From Halomonas sp. M20 (lineage in GTDB: Bacteria; Pseudomonadota; Gammaproteobacteria; Pseudomonadales; Halomonadaceae): 64,000 nt of DNA. Below the pieces are notes generated by a model. It worked only from the letters and a program-made list of their open reading frames with translations, was not told where the DNA came from and ran no database searches. Positions 43,635 through 52,183 of the stretch are shown in pieces (position 1 is the first letter of the stretch; each line of letters opens with the position of its first letter). Both the position numbers and the translations under genes were made by a program. The stretch covers positions 992,001-1,056,000 of the forward strand of contig NZ_JACNMQ010000001.1 of NCBI RefSeq assembly GCF_020622265.1, in the 5' to 3' direction.

Positions 43635-45338
43635 ATGAATCGACTCAGGAATATGACGGTAAGAACCAGCTGGATACTTGTCCTGGTGGTATTTACCGGG
43701 GTGATAGTGGGATTGAGCGCCTTGGGTGGCTATGCGGTGCAGTATAGCGAACAGTCATTGAGGACACTCAATCAGGTCAATGTCGAGCAGCAGTCCGCGC
43801 TCAATCGGGCCAACAGTCAGCTGTTGAATCTGCGCCTGTCGATCGTGGAAGAGTACGGACGTTTCAACGGCACAACATGGGGAAATCAGGAGCCTCAGAT
43901 AGATAATCTCCCGAATGTTCTCGAGGATATACATCAGACATTCGATCGGTTTAGCGACATTCCGGTACTCCCTGAACATGCCGAATTGGTTGCCGAGGTC
44001 GAAGAGAACTATCAGCGACTGGTTGACGAATCCCTGGCGCCTCAGATTGCTGCGCTACTGGATCTGGATCTAGCGACATACAGAGAAAATATCGCTTCGA
44101 CCCAGCCACTCAATGATGCATTTCAGAGTAGTGTCGATAGCTTTCTTGACGCCGTCAGCGTCAAAGGGGATGTGCTTTATACCGACTTTAGCGCCATCGC
44201 GACGATGTTGAAAGTCGCTATCGGGGTGGCCCTTGGCGTTTCCCTGATCATGATTCTCGTCATATTGCGAGGCATCACCGTCAATGTCATCCAGCCATTG
44301 AAGCGAATTGTCAGCCATTTCGAGCGCATTGCCGAAGGGGATCTCTCGGGACGTATCGAGCGACATGGCAACAATGAGATCGGCAAACTGTTCGCAGCGA
44401 TGGCAAAGATGCAGGAGAGTCTGTCCCACACCGTGGGCAAGGTGCGCCATGGCAGTCAGCGCATTCATCTGGACGCTCAAAGCATTGCGCAAGGCAATGG
44501 CGATCTCTCCTCGCGCACCGAACAGCAGGCAGCCTCCCTGGAGGAGACCGCCTCGAGCATGGAAGAGCTGACCTCCACGGTTTCCCAGAATACCGAGAAC
44601 GCACGTCAAGCAAGCAAGCTGGCCCAAGAGGCGTCACGCACCGCGACTCAGGGCGGAGAGGTGGTCGACCAGGTGGTGGAAACGATGCATGGCATCAGTA
44701 CCAGTTCGCATGAGGTTGTGAACATCATCGATGTCATCGATTCCATTGCCTTTCAGACCAATATCCTCGCCCTCAATGCCTCGGTTGAGGCGGCCCGGGC
44801 TGGCGAGCAGGGGCGTGGTTTCGCCGTGGTGGCCGAGGAAGTCCGCAACCTGGCAGGACGCTCTTCGGATGCCTCGAAGGAGATCCGTAGTCTGATCGAG
44901 GCATCGGTCAGCCGAGTGGACAACGGCTCGAAGCTGGTCGATCAGGCAGGTAGCACCATGGGCGAGATCGTCGCTGCGGTACAGCGAGTCAACGACATCA
45001 TGGATGAGATTGCGGCTGCCTCTCAGGAGCAAAGCAATGGCATCGGTCAGGTCAACGAGGCCGTCAGTCAGATGGATCAGGTTACTCAACAGAATGCCGG
45101 CCTGGTGCAGCAGGCTGCCTCCTCGGCCCAGGCATTGGCGGGAGAGGCCGAAGCGCTGAGTGAGGCCGTCATGCTATTTCGTCTCACCGATGGTCAAGAC
45201 GAGCGCCATACAGCGCCGCCGGCAGCTGATCCAAATCCCGAAGAATCGACAAGAACTTTGCCGCGTGCCGGCGCTTCAGTGCCGGAGCGAGAGCCTGCTC
45301 GAGCGCAGAAGGTGGAAGAGGAGTGGGGAGAGTTCTAA
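43635..45338 (+). CDS. Methyl-accepting chemotaxis protein with periplasmic four-helix-type domain
   Basis: Transmembrane chemoreceptor. The 567-residue protein has TM1 (about 11-33), a periplasmic helical domain of about 155 residues, TM2 (about 190-212) and HAMP. The signalling domain carries the conserved hairpin tip IDSIAFQTNILALNASVEAA, RAGEQGRGFAVVAEEVRNLA. It ends EWGEF, an xWxxF-type pentapeptide that can dock CheR/CheB. I start at MNRLRNMTVR because GGGGGGAT precedes it. The ligand cannot be read from sequence. Confidence 0.95.
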   Translation: MNRLRNMTVRTSWILVLVVFTGVIVGLSALGGYAVQYSEQSLRTLNQVNVEQQSALNRANSQLLNLRLSIVEEYGRFNGTTWGNQEPQIDNLPNVLEDIHQTFDRFSDIPVLPEHAELVAEVEENYQRLVDESLAPQIAALLDLDLATYRENIASTQPLNDAFQSSVDSFLDAVSVKGDVLYTDFSAIATMLKVAIGVALGVSLIMILVILRGITVNVIQPLKRIVSHFERIAEGDLSGRIERHGNNEIGKLFAAMAKMQESLSHTVGKVRHGSQRIHLDAQSIAQGNGDLSSRTEQQAASLEETASSMEELTSTVSQNTENARQASKLAQEASRTATQGGEVVDQVVETMHGISTSSHEVVNIIDVIDSIAFQTNILALNASVEAARAGEQGRGFAVVAEEVRNLAGRSSDASKEIRSLIEASVSRVDNGSKLVDQAGSTMGEIVAAVQRVNDIMDEIAAASQEQSNGIGQVNEAVSQMDQVTQQNAGLVQQAASSAQALAGEAEALSEAVMLFRLTDGQDERHTAPPAADPNPEESTRTLPRAGASVPEREPARAQKVEEEWGEF

Positions 45339-45413
45339 GCAACAAGAAAAGCCAATAAAAAAATTATACCGATTGCCTCACGTAGGGGCCTTGCAAAGAG
45401 TAGGGAAAATTAT

Positions 45414-47603
45414 ATGCACAATAACTCATCAGTGACTCAGCGCGAGTATGTGCTCTCGGAGGAGCATTATCTGATCACGCGCACCGATATGAAAGGTCGT
45501 ATCACCTACGCTAATCCGGCGTTCATCGAGGTCAGTGGCTATGACCACGAGGAATTGATCGGCGCACCCCACAGTATCGTGCGTCATCCGGACATGCCTG
45601 AAGCCGCCTTCGCCAATCTCTGGCAGACCCTTGAAGCGGGAAAAACCTGGAGCGGCTTGGTCAAGAACCGGCGCAAGAATGGCGACCATTACTGGGTACA
45701 TGCCAGTGCTTCGCCCATCATGGAAAACGGCAAGGTGCGAGGCTATGCCTCGCTAAGAATAAAGCCAGCCCCTGACGAGTGTGAATATGCCGATCGCATC
45801 TACGCAGATATACGCGATGGTCGCACCCGTGGCGTGCGCTTGAATAATGGCCGTATCGAGCGTACCGGCCTGGTGGGATGGTTGAAGCGCATACAGCTGC
45901 GTTCATTGCAGGGTCGTCTGGTAACCATGATTGGTCTGGCGCTGGTCTTGTTGCTGGGCAGCAGCGGGTTGGGCATGGTGTCGCTGGAAACTGCAAGTCA
46001 GCGACTAGAGGCGCTTACTCAGGATGGCCTGGAGGATATAGCCCGCCTGCAACGTATGGATCAACTGGTAGCCCAGGGTCATCAGAGCTTGTCCCAACCC
46101 TCCGCCCTGGATCTCCTGAACGCACGCCAACAGCATGCCGAAGAGCTCAAAAGCCTGGCCAGTCAGCTGGATGGTCTATGGGTCGACTATGTTGCTCGCG
46201 CCGTCAATCAGACGACGCTGGCGGCCGAGTTCGGGAAACGTCTCGAAGGCTATACGCATGAAGGATTGTCGGCTGCATCCGAAATTCTAGGTGGCGAAGA
46301 TCAGTTCAAGGCATTTACCGCGATCAAGGAGTTCGTGCCCAGGCTGCAGGCCAGTGGTGGCGAGCTTTCCCAGGCGATTTCGACCCTGGTCGAGAGCAAA
46401 CGGGCCTCGGCGCAGATCATGGCGCAGCAGGCTCAGGTTCAACAGCGCAACATGCTGTTCTTTCAAGCAGGGCTTCTGACGCTAGGGGTGTTTTTTTTAT
46501 GTGTCATGGGAATAGTCACCATTCGGGCCATTCGTCGGCCAATCCGCGAGTCGATGCGCTTTGCCCAGCAGATTGCCACTGGCAACCTGGGTGCCACTCT
46601 CCCCAGCCAGCGCGATGATGAACTCGGTCGATTGATGCAAGCCCTCGATGCCATGCGCAAGAGCCTGAGCAGCATCGTCACGGACGTCAATCGTAGCGTT
46701 GAGGTGGTACGACCTGCTTCCAGGGAAATCGCCCAGGGCAATGAGGACCTTTCGACCCGCACCGAACAGCAGGCCGCCTCGTTGGAAGAGACTGCGTCGA
46801 GCATGGATGAGATGACCGCCACGGTACGCCAGAACGCAGGTAATGCAGGCCAGGCCAGTGATTTGGCAGGTAGCGCCAGCGATGCGGTGAGCGAAAGTGG
46901 TGCGGTCATGCAGCAGATGGTCGGCACCATGGAAAACATCACCGCCAGTTCGAAAAAGATGGCCGAGATCATCGGTGTCATCGATTCCATTGCCTTCCAG
47001 ACCAATATCCTGGCGCTCAATGCGTCCGTCGAAGCCGCTCGGGCAGGGGAGCAAGGCCGAGGGTTCGCCGTAGTCGCTGGGGAAGTACGCAATCTGGCCG
47101 GGCGCTCGGCGAACGCCGCCAGTGAAATTCGTACATTGATCGATGATTCCGCTAAAGAAATCAACGGCGGGGCCGAATTAGTTAAACAAGCCGAGGCATC
47201 CATCGAGGAGGTCGTGACAGCGGTACTCAAGGTCAACGACATCATGAAGGAAATTTCCATGGCCTCGGATGAACAGACCCAGGGTATCGAGCAGGTCAAT
47301 CAGGCGATCACACAGATGGATGAGGTTACCCAGCAGAATGCCGAGCGGGTGCAGTCCACTGCTCGCGCGTCCAACAGCCTGAATGAGCAGGTGTCGCTGC
47401 TGGCCAATGCCATTGCGGTGCTGCGTCTGAGCGGTAGTGGTCAAGAGACGGTAGCTCGGGAAACTCGCTTCAAAGCGGCTACGGCTAGACGCGAGAGTCA
47501 AAAAAGCAACGCACAGAGTGATTTTCAAGCCGCCGCTCAAACCTCTGCAATAGCCCGGGATGAACGTCAGGTGCCTTCGAATAGTGAATGGGAGACTTTC
47601 TGA
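45414..47603 (+). CDS. PAS-containing chemoreceptor (Aer-like) with periplasmic segment
   Basis: A 729-residue energy or redox-type receptor. The N-terminal PAS domain (about 10-125) resembles Aer: ITYANPAFIEVSGYDHEELI, HSIVRHPDMPEAAFANLWQT and WSGLVKNRRKNGDHYWVHAS. Unlike E. coli Aer it has two separated membrane helices (about 168-190 and 345-372) with about 150 residues between, predicted periplasmic. HAMP follows, then a signalling domain with IDSIAFQTNILALNASVEAA. It ends EWETF, very close to the NWETF CheR-docking peptide. It lies 75 bp after the first receptor and 2 bp before cheR. Confidence 0.94.
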   Translation: MHNNSSVTQREYVLSEEHYLITRTDMKGRITYANPAFIEVSGYDHEELIGAPHSIVRHPDMPEAAFANLWQTLEAGKTWSGLVKNRRKNGDHYWVHASASPIMENGKVRGYASLRIKPAPDECEYADRIYADIRDGRTRGVRLNNGRIERTGLVGWLKRIQLRSLQGRLVTMIGLALVLLLGSSGLGMVSLETASQRLEALTQDGLEDIARLQRMDQLVAQGHQSLSQPSALDLLNARQQHAEELKSLASQLDGLWVDYVARAVNQTTLAAEFGKRLEGYTHEGLSAASEILGGEDQFKAFTAIKEFVPRLQASGGELSQAISTLVESKRASAQIMAQQAQVQQRNMLFFQAGLLTLGVFFLCVMGIVTIRAIRRPIRESMRFAQQIATGNLGATLPSQRDDELGRLMQALDAMRKSLSSIVTDVNRSVEVVRPASREIAQGNEDLSTRTEQQAASLEETASSMDEMTATVRQNAGNAGQASDLAGSASDAVSESGAVMQQMVGTMENITASSKKMAEIIGVIDSIAFQTNILALNASVEAARAGEQGRGFAVVAGEVRNLAGRSANAASEIRTLIDDSAKEINGGAELVKQAEASIEEVVTAVLKVNDIMKEISMASDEQTQGIEQVNQAITQMDEVTQQNAERVQSTARASNSLNEQVSLLANAIAVLRLSGSGQETVARETRFKAATARRESQKSNAQSDFQAAAQTSAIARDERQVPSNSEWETF

Positions 47604-47605
47604 AC

Positions 47606-48526
47606 ATGACAATCCATCGGTCCATCACCGGGAGTGCCGTTGCCTCGATTGAACCGGTTCGTCAAGGCGGCTGGGTAAGCAGCCTCGAGCGTGATCTGGA
47701 AATGACCGATGCGGATTTCGAACGTGTGCGTAAGTTGATCTATCAGCGTGCCGGTATCGTGCTGGCGGAGCATAAGCGGGAAATGGTCTACAGTCGGCTG
47801 GCGCGTCGTTTGCGCCAGCATAAATTGACCCGTTTTGCCGATTACCTGGCGCGTCTGGAGAGCAAGCCGGATTCCTCTGAATGGGAATCCTTCACCAATG
47901 CATTGACTACCAACCTCACCGCCTTTTTTCGTGAAGCGCACCACTTTCCGCTACTTGCAAGCCATGTGCTCAAACAGAGTGGCCCCATACGCATATGGTG
48001 TGCAGCAGCCTCTACCGGTGAGGAGCCTTATTCCATTGCCATGCAGTTGAGCGAGACCCTCGGCGCAAAAGCGCGGGACGCCAAGGTCATTGCCACGGAT
48101 ATCGATACCGATGCCTTGGCCAAGGCCCGAGAGGCGGTCTACCCGATCGATCAGGTAGCCAAGCTGGCTGAGGCCAGGCGCAAGCAATTCTTTCTGAGGG
48201 GAAGTGGCGCTCGTTCCGGCCAGGCCAGAATAAGACCGGAAATATCGGCAATGGTCGAATTCAAGCCGCTCAATCTACTGGCACCCAAATGGCCAATAGA
48301 GGGGCGCTTCGATGCGATTTTCTGTCGTAATGTCATGATCTATTTCGATAAGTCGACTCAGGCAAAAATACTCGAAAGTTTCGTGCCATTTCTCAAACCA
48401 AATGGACTTTTGTTTGCGGGTCATTCCGAGAACTTTTCTTTTATTAGTCAGGCGTTTCGTCTGCGTGGGCAGACGGTGTATGAGCTGGCTAATTCATCCT
48501 TAAGTCAGTCGTCCTCCGGCCGATAA
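47606..48526 (+). CDS. cheR: Chemotaxis protein methyltransferase CheR
   Basis: Methylates receptor glutamates using SAM. The 306-residue protein has the CheR N-terminal domain (FERVRKLIYQRAGIVLAEHK, REMVYSRLARRLR) and the catalytic domain: IRIWCAAASTGEEPYSIAMQ, VIATDIDTDALAKAREAVYP, FDAIFCRNVMIYFDKSTQAK and LLFAGHSENF. The start (MTIHRSITG) lies just after the receptor stop; an in-frame start 18 bp upstream would overlap it. Confidence 0.97.
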   Translation: MTIHRSITGSAVASIEPVRQGGWVSSLERDLEMTDADFERVRKLIYQRAGIVLAEHKREMVYSRLARRLRQHKLTRFADYLARLESKPDSSEWESFTNALTTNLTAFFREAHHFPLLASHVLKQSGPIRIWCAAASTGEEPYSIAMQLSETLGAKARDAKVIATDIDTDALAKAREAVYPIDQVAKLAEARRKQFFLRGSGARSGQARIRPEISAMVEFKPLNLLAPKWPIEGRFDAIFCRNVMIYFDKSTQAKILESFVPFLKPNGLLFAGHSENFSFISQAFRLRGQTVYELANSSLSQSSSGR

Positions 48527-48589
48527 ACAAATTAATAACAGAAACTATACCTGCCTCTTGCAGATAGAGTGATGGAAAGGAGAGGGCTC

Positions 48590-49651
48590 TTGAGCTCACC
48601 CAAGATCAAGGTGCTTTGCGTAGACGATTCAGCACTGATTCGTGATTTGATGACTGAAATAATCAATTCGCAGCCGGATATGGAAGTGGTGGCTACGGCT
48701 CCGGATCCACTGGTTGCGCGGGATCTCATCAAACGCACTAATCCTGATGTCCTGACGCTGGATGTAGAAATGCCGCGAATGGACGGGCTGGATTTTCTTG
48801 ACCGACTGATGCGCCTTCGTCCCATGCCGGTACTGATGGTGTCGTCACTGACTCAGGCCGGTTCCGAGATCACTCTGCGTGCACTGGAGCTCGGCGCGGT
48901 GGACTTTATCGCCAAACCGCAGATGGGTATTCGTAGCGGCATGCTTGATTACGCCAACATGATCGCGGACAAGCTACGCGCTGCCGCCAGATCGCGACCG
49001 CGTACCGCCCGGCGCAAGGATGAAACACCCCCGGCGGCGCTCAAGGCGCCACTGATCTCAAGTGAAAAACTGATCATCATCGGGGCGTCGACCGGTGGCA
49101 CCGAAGCCATTCGTACCGTGCTCGAACCGCTGCCTGCCAACAGCCCAGCGATTCTCATCACTCAGCACATGCCCGGCGGTTTTACCCGTTCTTTTGCCGA
49201 GCGTCTTAATCGTTTATGCCGGATTACCGTCAAGGAGGCGGAAGAGGGCGAACGTATTCTACCGGGTCATGCCTACATCGCCCCGGGAGATGCTCATCTG
49301 AAATTGGCTCGCAGTGGCGCCAACTATGTGGCGCGACTGGACGACGGGCCTCCGGTGAATCGGCATCGTCCTTCCGTGGACGTGCTGTTTCATTCCGCAG
49401 CGCAGTATGCCGGGCGTAACGCCATAGGCGTCATTCTCACCGGTATGGGCAAGGATGGCGCGGCGGGTTTGCTCGAAATGCATCAGGCCGGCGCACAGAC
49501 GCTTGCACAAAGCGAAGCCAGCTGCGTGGTTTATGGTATGCCTCGGGAAGCGGTGGCCTTGGGTGGGGCGATGGAAAGTGTCGATCTCGACCAGATGGCG
49601 AGCCAGATCATGCAGCGCGTGGCCGCCTCGGGTCGTGCCCAACGGGTTTGA
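48590..49651 (+). CDS. cheB: Chemotaxis response regulator methylesterase CheB
   Basis: Removes methyl or amide groups from receptors. The receiver domain has phospho-Asp58 ([13 protein letters not shown]) and the linked esterase domain has [13 protein letters not shown] (catalytic Ser), [20 protein letters not shown] (His) and [20 protein letters not shown] (Asp). I favour a TTG start giving (M)[20 protein letters not shown], since AAGGAG lies 7 bp before it; ATG 18 bp upstream is the alternative. 353 aa, normal length. It follows cheR by 63 bp. Confidence 0.96.
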   Translation: MSSPKIKVLCVDDSALIRDLMTEIINSQPDMEVVATAPDPLVARDLIKRTNPDVLTLDVEMPRMDGLDFLDRLMRLRPMPVLMVSSLTQAGSEITLRALELGAVDFIAKPQMGIRSGMLDYANMIADKLRAAARSRPRTARRKDETPPAALKAPLISSEKLIIIGASTGGTEAIRTVLEPLPANSPAILITQHMPGGFTRSFAERLNRLCRITVKEAEEGERILPGHAYIAPGDAHLKLARSGANYVARLDDGPPVNRHRPSVDVLFHSAAQYAGRNAIGVILTGMGKDGAAGLLEMHQAGAQTLAQSEASCVVYGMPREAVALGGAMESVDLDQMASQIMQRVAASGRAQRV

Positions 49652-49724
49652 TGAATCACCAATCAGGTGAATAACCAGTCAATAGTGCAGCAATAAACAA
49701 TTGAATGAATAACGAGGTTTGAAA

Positions 49725-50114
49725 ATGGCCGATAAGAACATGAGTATCCTGGTGGTAGACGATTTTCCCACTATGCGACGCATCGTCCGCAGTCTACTCA
49801 AGGAGTTGGGCTACACCAATGTAGAAGAAGCCGAGGACGGGCAGGAGGGCTTGAGCAAGCTCCGGGGCGGTGGCTTCGAGTTCGTCGTTTCGGACTGGAA
49901 TATGCCTAATCTTGATGGCCTGGAGATGCTCAAGCAGATTCGCGCCGACGATGCCTTGAAAGAATTACCGGTATTGATGGTTACCGCGGAAGCCAAGAAA
50001 GAGAACATCATCGCGGCAGCGCAAGCCGGAGCCAACGGCTATGTGGTCAAGCCTTTCACGGCGGCGACTCTTGAAGAAAAACTCAACAAGATCTTCGAGA
50101 AATTGGGTAAGTGA
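49725..50114 (+). CDS. cheY: Chemotaxis response regulator CheY
   Basis: Diffusible signal that binds FliM when phosphorylated. The 129-residue single receiver domain has the acid pocket Asp12/Asp13, phospho-Asp57 ([12 protein letters not shown]), the switch Thr in MVTAEA, and the conserved Lys in [18 protein letters not shown] lies 7 bp before the chosen ATG. It follows cheB by 73 bp and precedes cheZ by 34 bp. Confidence 0.98.
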   Translation: MADKNMSILVVDDFPTMRRIVRSLLKELGYTNVEEAEDGQEGLSKLRGGGFEFVVSDWNMPNLDGLEMLKQIRADDALKELPVLMVTAEAKKENIIAAAQAGANGYVVKPFTAATLEEKLNKIFEKLGK

Positions 50115-50148
50115 GCCTCGAAAATAACAGGCAGCGAGGAGGGTAACC

Positions 50149-50811
50149 ATGAGCGGTGATACGCAACAACCCGTACAGTTCCAGTCCGATGATCTCGTTC
50201 TAAGAATCGGGCAATTAACCCGCATGCTCAGAGAGAACATGCGGGAGCTGGGCCTGGATAAGGAGGTCGAGAAAGCCGCGGAAGCCATTCCGGATGCACG
50301 GGACCGCTTGAGCTACGTGGCAACGATGACGGAGCAGGCCGCGGAGCGAGCGCTCAATGCCATCGACCGGGCGCAGCCGATTCAGGAAGGGTTGGAAGCT
50401 CGGGCCAATGAGCTCGATGGGCGCTGGGCCGAGTGGTTTGCCGAGCCCAAGGAGTTGGACGAAGCCAAGATGCTGGTTGTCGATACCCGTGAGTATCTGG
50501 CTTCTATACCGTCCCAGACCCAGGCGACCAACGGTGAGCTGCTGGAAATCATGATGGCTCAGGATTTCCAGGATCTGACCGGTCAGGTCATCAAGAAAAT
50601 GATGGACGTGATCAAGCAGATCGAGAATCAGCTGGTGCAGGTACTGCTCGACAGCGTCCCCAGCGATCAGGATCGCAAGGAGCTACGCAAGGCCATGGAC
50701 AACGAGCGCGAGAACTCCCTGGTCAACGGCCCACAGGTCAATCCAGATGCCCCGGACGTGGTCAACGACCAGGATCAGGTGGACGATCTGCTGGATTCTC
50801 TGGGCTTTTAA
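50149..50811 (+). CDS. cheZ: CheY-P phosphatase CheZ
   Basis: Dephosphorylates CheY-P. The 220-residue helical protein has the catalytic-helix segment [20 protein letters not shown]-type motif (with the key Gln in [11 protein letters not shown]) and the C-terminal CheY-binding peptide [12 protein letters not shown]. Length matches E. coli (214). It closes the che gene run and is followed by a stem-loop terminator. Confidence 0.97.
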   Translation: MSGDTQQPVQFQSDDLVLRIGQLTRMLRENMRELGLDKEVEKAAEAIPDARDRLSYVATMTEQAAERALNAIDRAQPIQEGLEARANELDGRWAEWFAEPKELDEAKMLVVDTREYLASIPSQTQATNGELLEIMMAQDFQDLTGQVIKKMMDVIKQIENQLVQVLLDSVPSDQDRKELRKAMDNERENSLVNGPQVNPDAPDVVNDQDQVDDLLDSLGF

Positions 50812-50900
50812 GTGTCGCTCGATTCGTATCTCGTGGCTCAATGATTTAGACACCGCTCCTCTTAGCGCTCGCCTCCCATCCTCATGCGCACCTCTTTACG

Positions 50901-50941
50901 CGCGACAATCGTGGATTAACGCCCGATTCGTCGCGCTTTTT
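50901..50941 (+). terminator. Terminator after cheZ
   Basis: Stem CGCGACAATCG (50901-50911) with CGATTCGTCGCG (50924-50935), one bulged base, followed by TTTTT at 50937-50941. It lies about 90 bp after cheZ and 80 bp before flhB; flhB therefore probably has its own promoter in 50942-51019. Confidence 0.65.
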
Positions 50942-51019
50942 GCGTGATCGTTTTTCCTCTTTGCCGCTCAGAATAGCCAGCGTTTACCTATCTTTAAACG
51001 CCATTTCTGAGTGGTGACC

Positions 51020-52183
51020 ATGTCCGACGACAGCAGCGATGACGATAAAACCGAAGAGCCGACGCCGCGACGCCTGGAAAAGGCGCGGGAAGAAGGCCAG
51101 GTAGCTCGTTCTCGAGAGCTTTCCACCTTCATGATGTTGATGGCCGGCGTGGCTGGGCTATGGAGTACCGGCTCGCTTCTTTACGATCAGCTGGGAACGG
51201 TGATGGAACAGACGTTCGTGTTCGATCGCAGCATCGCCTTCGATAGTACTCTAATGCTGGCCTCCCTCTGGACCTTGGGTACGAATACTCTCATCGCGCT
51301 GGCGCCGCTTTTCATTCTGCTTACGGTGATGGCGCTGGTGGCGCCGGCACTGCTGGGCGGTTGGCTGATCTCCGCCAAATCCCTCAAGCCCCAGGTCTCC
51401 AAGCTCAACCCGCTCAAGGGCCTGAAGCGCATGTTCTCCAGCCAGGCCCTGGCGGAGTTGGCCAAGGCGATATCCAAGTCGATTCTTACCGGTAGTGTGG
51501 CAGTGATGTTTTTATGGGCCAAGCGGGGGGAGCTCCTGGCCCTGATGGATCAGCCGCTGCAAATGGCCCTGTTTCACGCCTTGAAGCTCGCTGCGCTGTG
51601 CTGCGGCTTGATCGTGTTTTCCCTGGTAGTGGTGATCCTCATTGATGTGCCTTATCAGCTTTGGAGTCACAACAAGAAATTGCGTATGACCAAGGATGAG
51701 ATCAAGAAAGAGCACAAGGAGTCCGAAGGCGATCCTCAGGTCAAGGGCCGTATTCGTCAGCAGCAGCAGGCCATGGCCCGGGGACGCATGATGAGCAAGG
51801 TGCCCGAGGCGGATGTCATCGTTACCAATCCGACCCACTATGCGGTCGCCTTGCGTTACAGCGATGACATGGGTGCACCGCGTGTGGTGGCCAAGGGCGC
51901 TGATGCCGTGGCTGCACGCATTCGTGAGATCGGCGAGGAGCACGCCATTCCCCGACTCGAAGCGCCGCCCCTGGCTCGGGCGCTGTATCGCCATGTAGAT
52001 CTGGATCGCGAAATACCCGCAACCCTTTATACCGCCGTGGCCGAAGTGCTGGCCTGGGCGTTTCGACTCAAGCAGGTACGCCGGGAAGGGGGCGACATGC
52101 CCGACAAACCCAGCGATCTGCCAGTACCCGCCGAGCTGGACGATGCCAACCGGCCCGCTTCATCCTCTGAGGATTCTCGATGA
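51020..52183 (+). CDS. flhB: Flagellar export switch protein FlhB
   Basis: Export gate protein that self-cleaves to change substrate class. The 387-residue protein has the start MSDDSSDDDKTEEPTPRRLE, KAREEGQVARSREL, four membrane helices (about 35-55, 88-115, 145-165, 190-212) and the autocleavage motif NPTH with Asn270-Pro271. A C-terminal tail is rich in Pro/Asp. The ATG was preferred to a GTG 9 bp upstream. It overlaps flhA by 4 bp. Confidence 0.97.
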   Translation: MSDDSSDDDKTEEPTPRRLEKAREEGQVARSRELSTFMMLMAGVAGLWSTGSLLYDQLGTVMEQTFVFDRSIAFDSTLMLASLWTLGTNTLIALAPLFILLTVMALVAPALLGGWLISAKSLKPQVSKLNPLKGLKRMFSSQALAELAKAISKSILTGSVAVMFLWAKRGELLALMDQPLQMALFHALKLAALCCGLIVFSLVVVILIDVPYQLWSHNKKLRMTKDEIKKEHKESEGDPQVKGRIRQQQQAMARGRMMSKVPEADVIVTNPTHYAVALRYSDDMGAPRVVAKGADAVAARIREIGEEHAIPRLEAPPLARALYRHVDLDREIPATLYTAVAEVLAWAFRLKQVRREGGDMPDKPSDLPVPAELDDANRPASSSEDSR

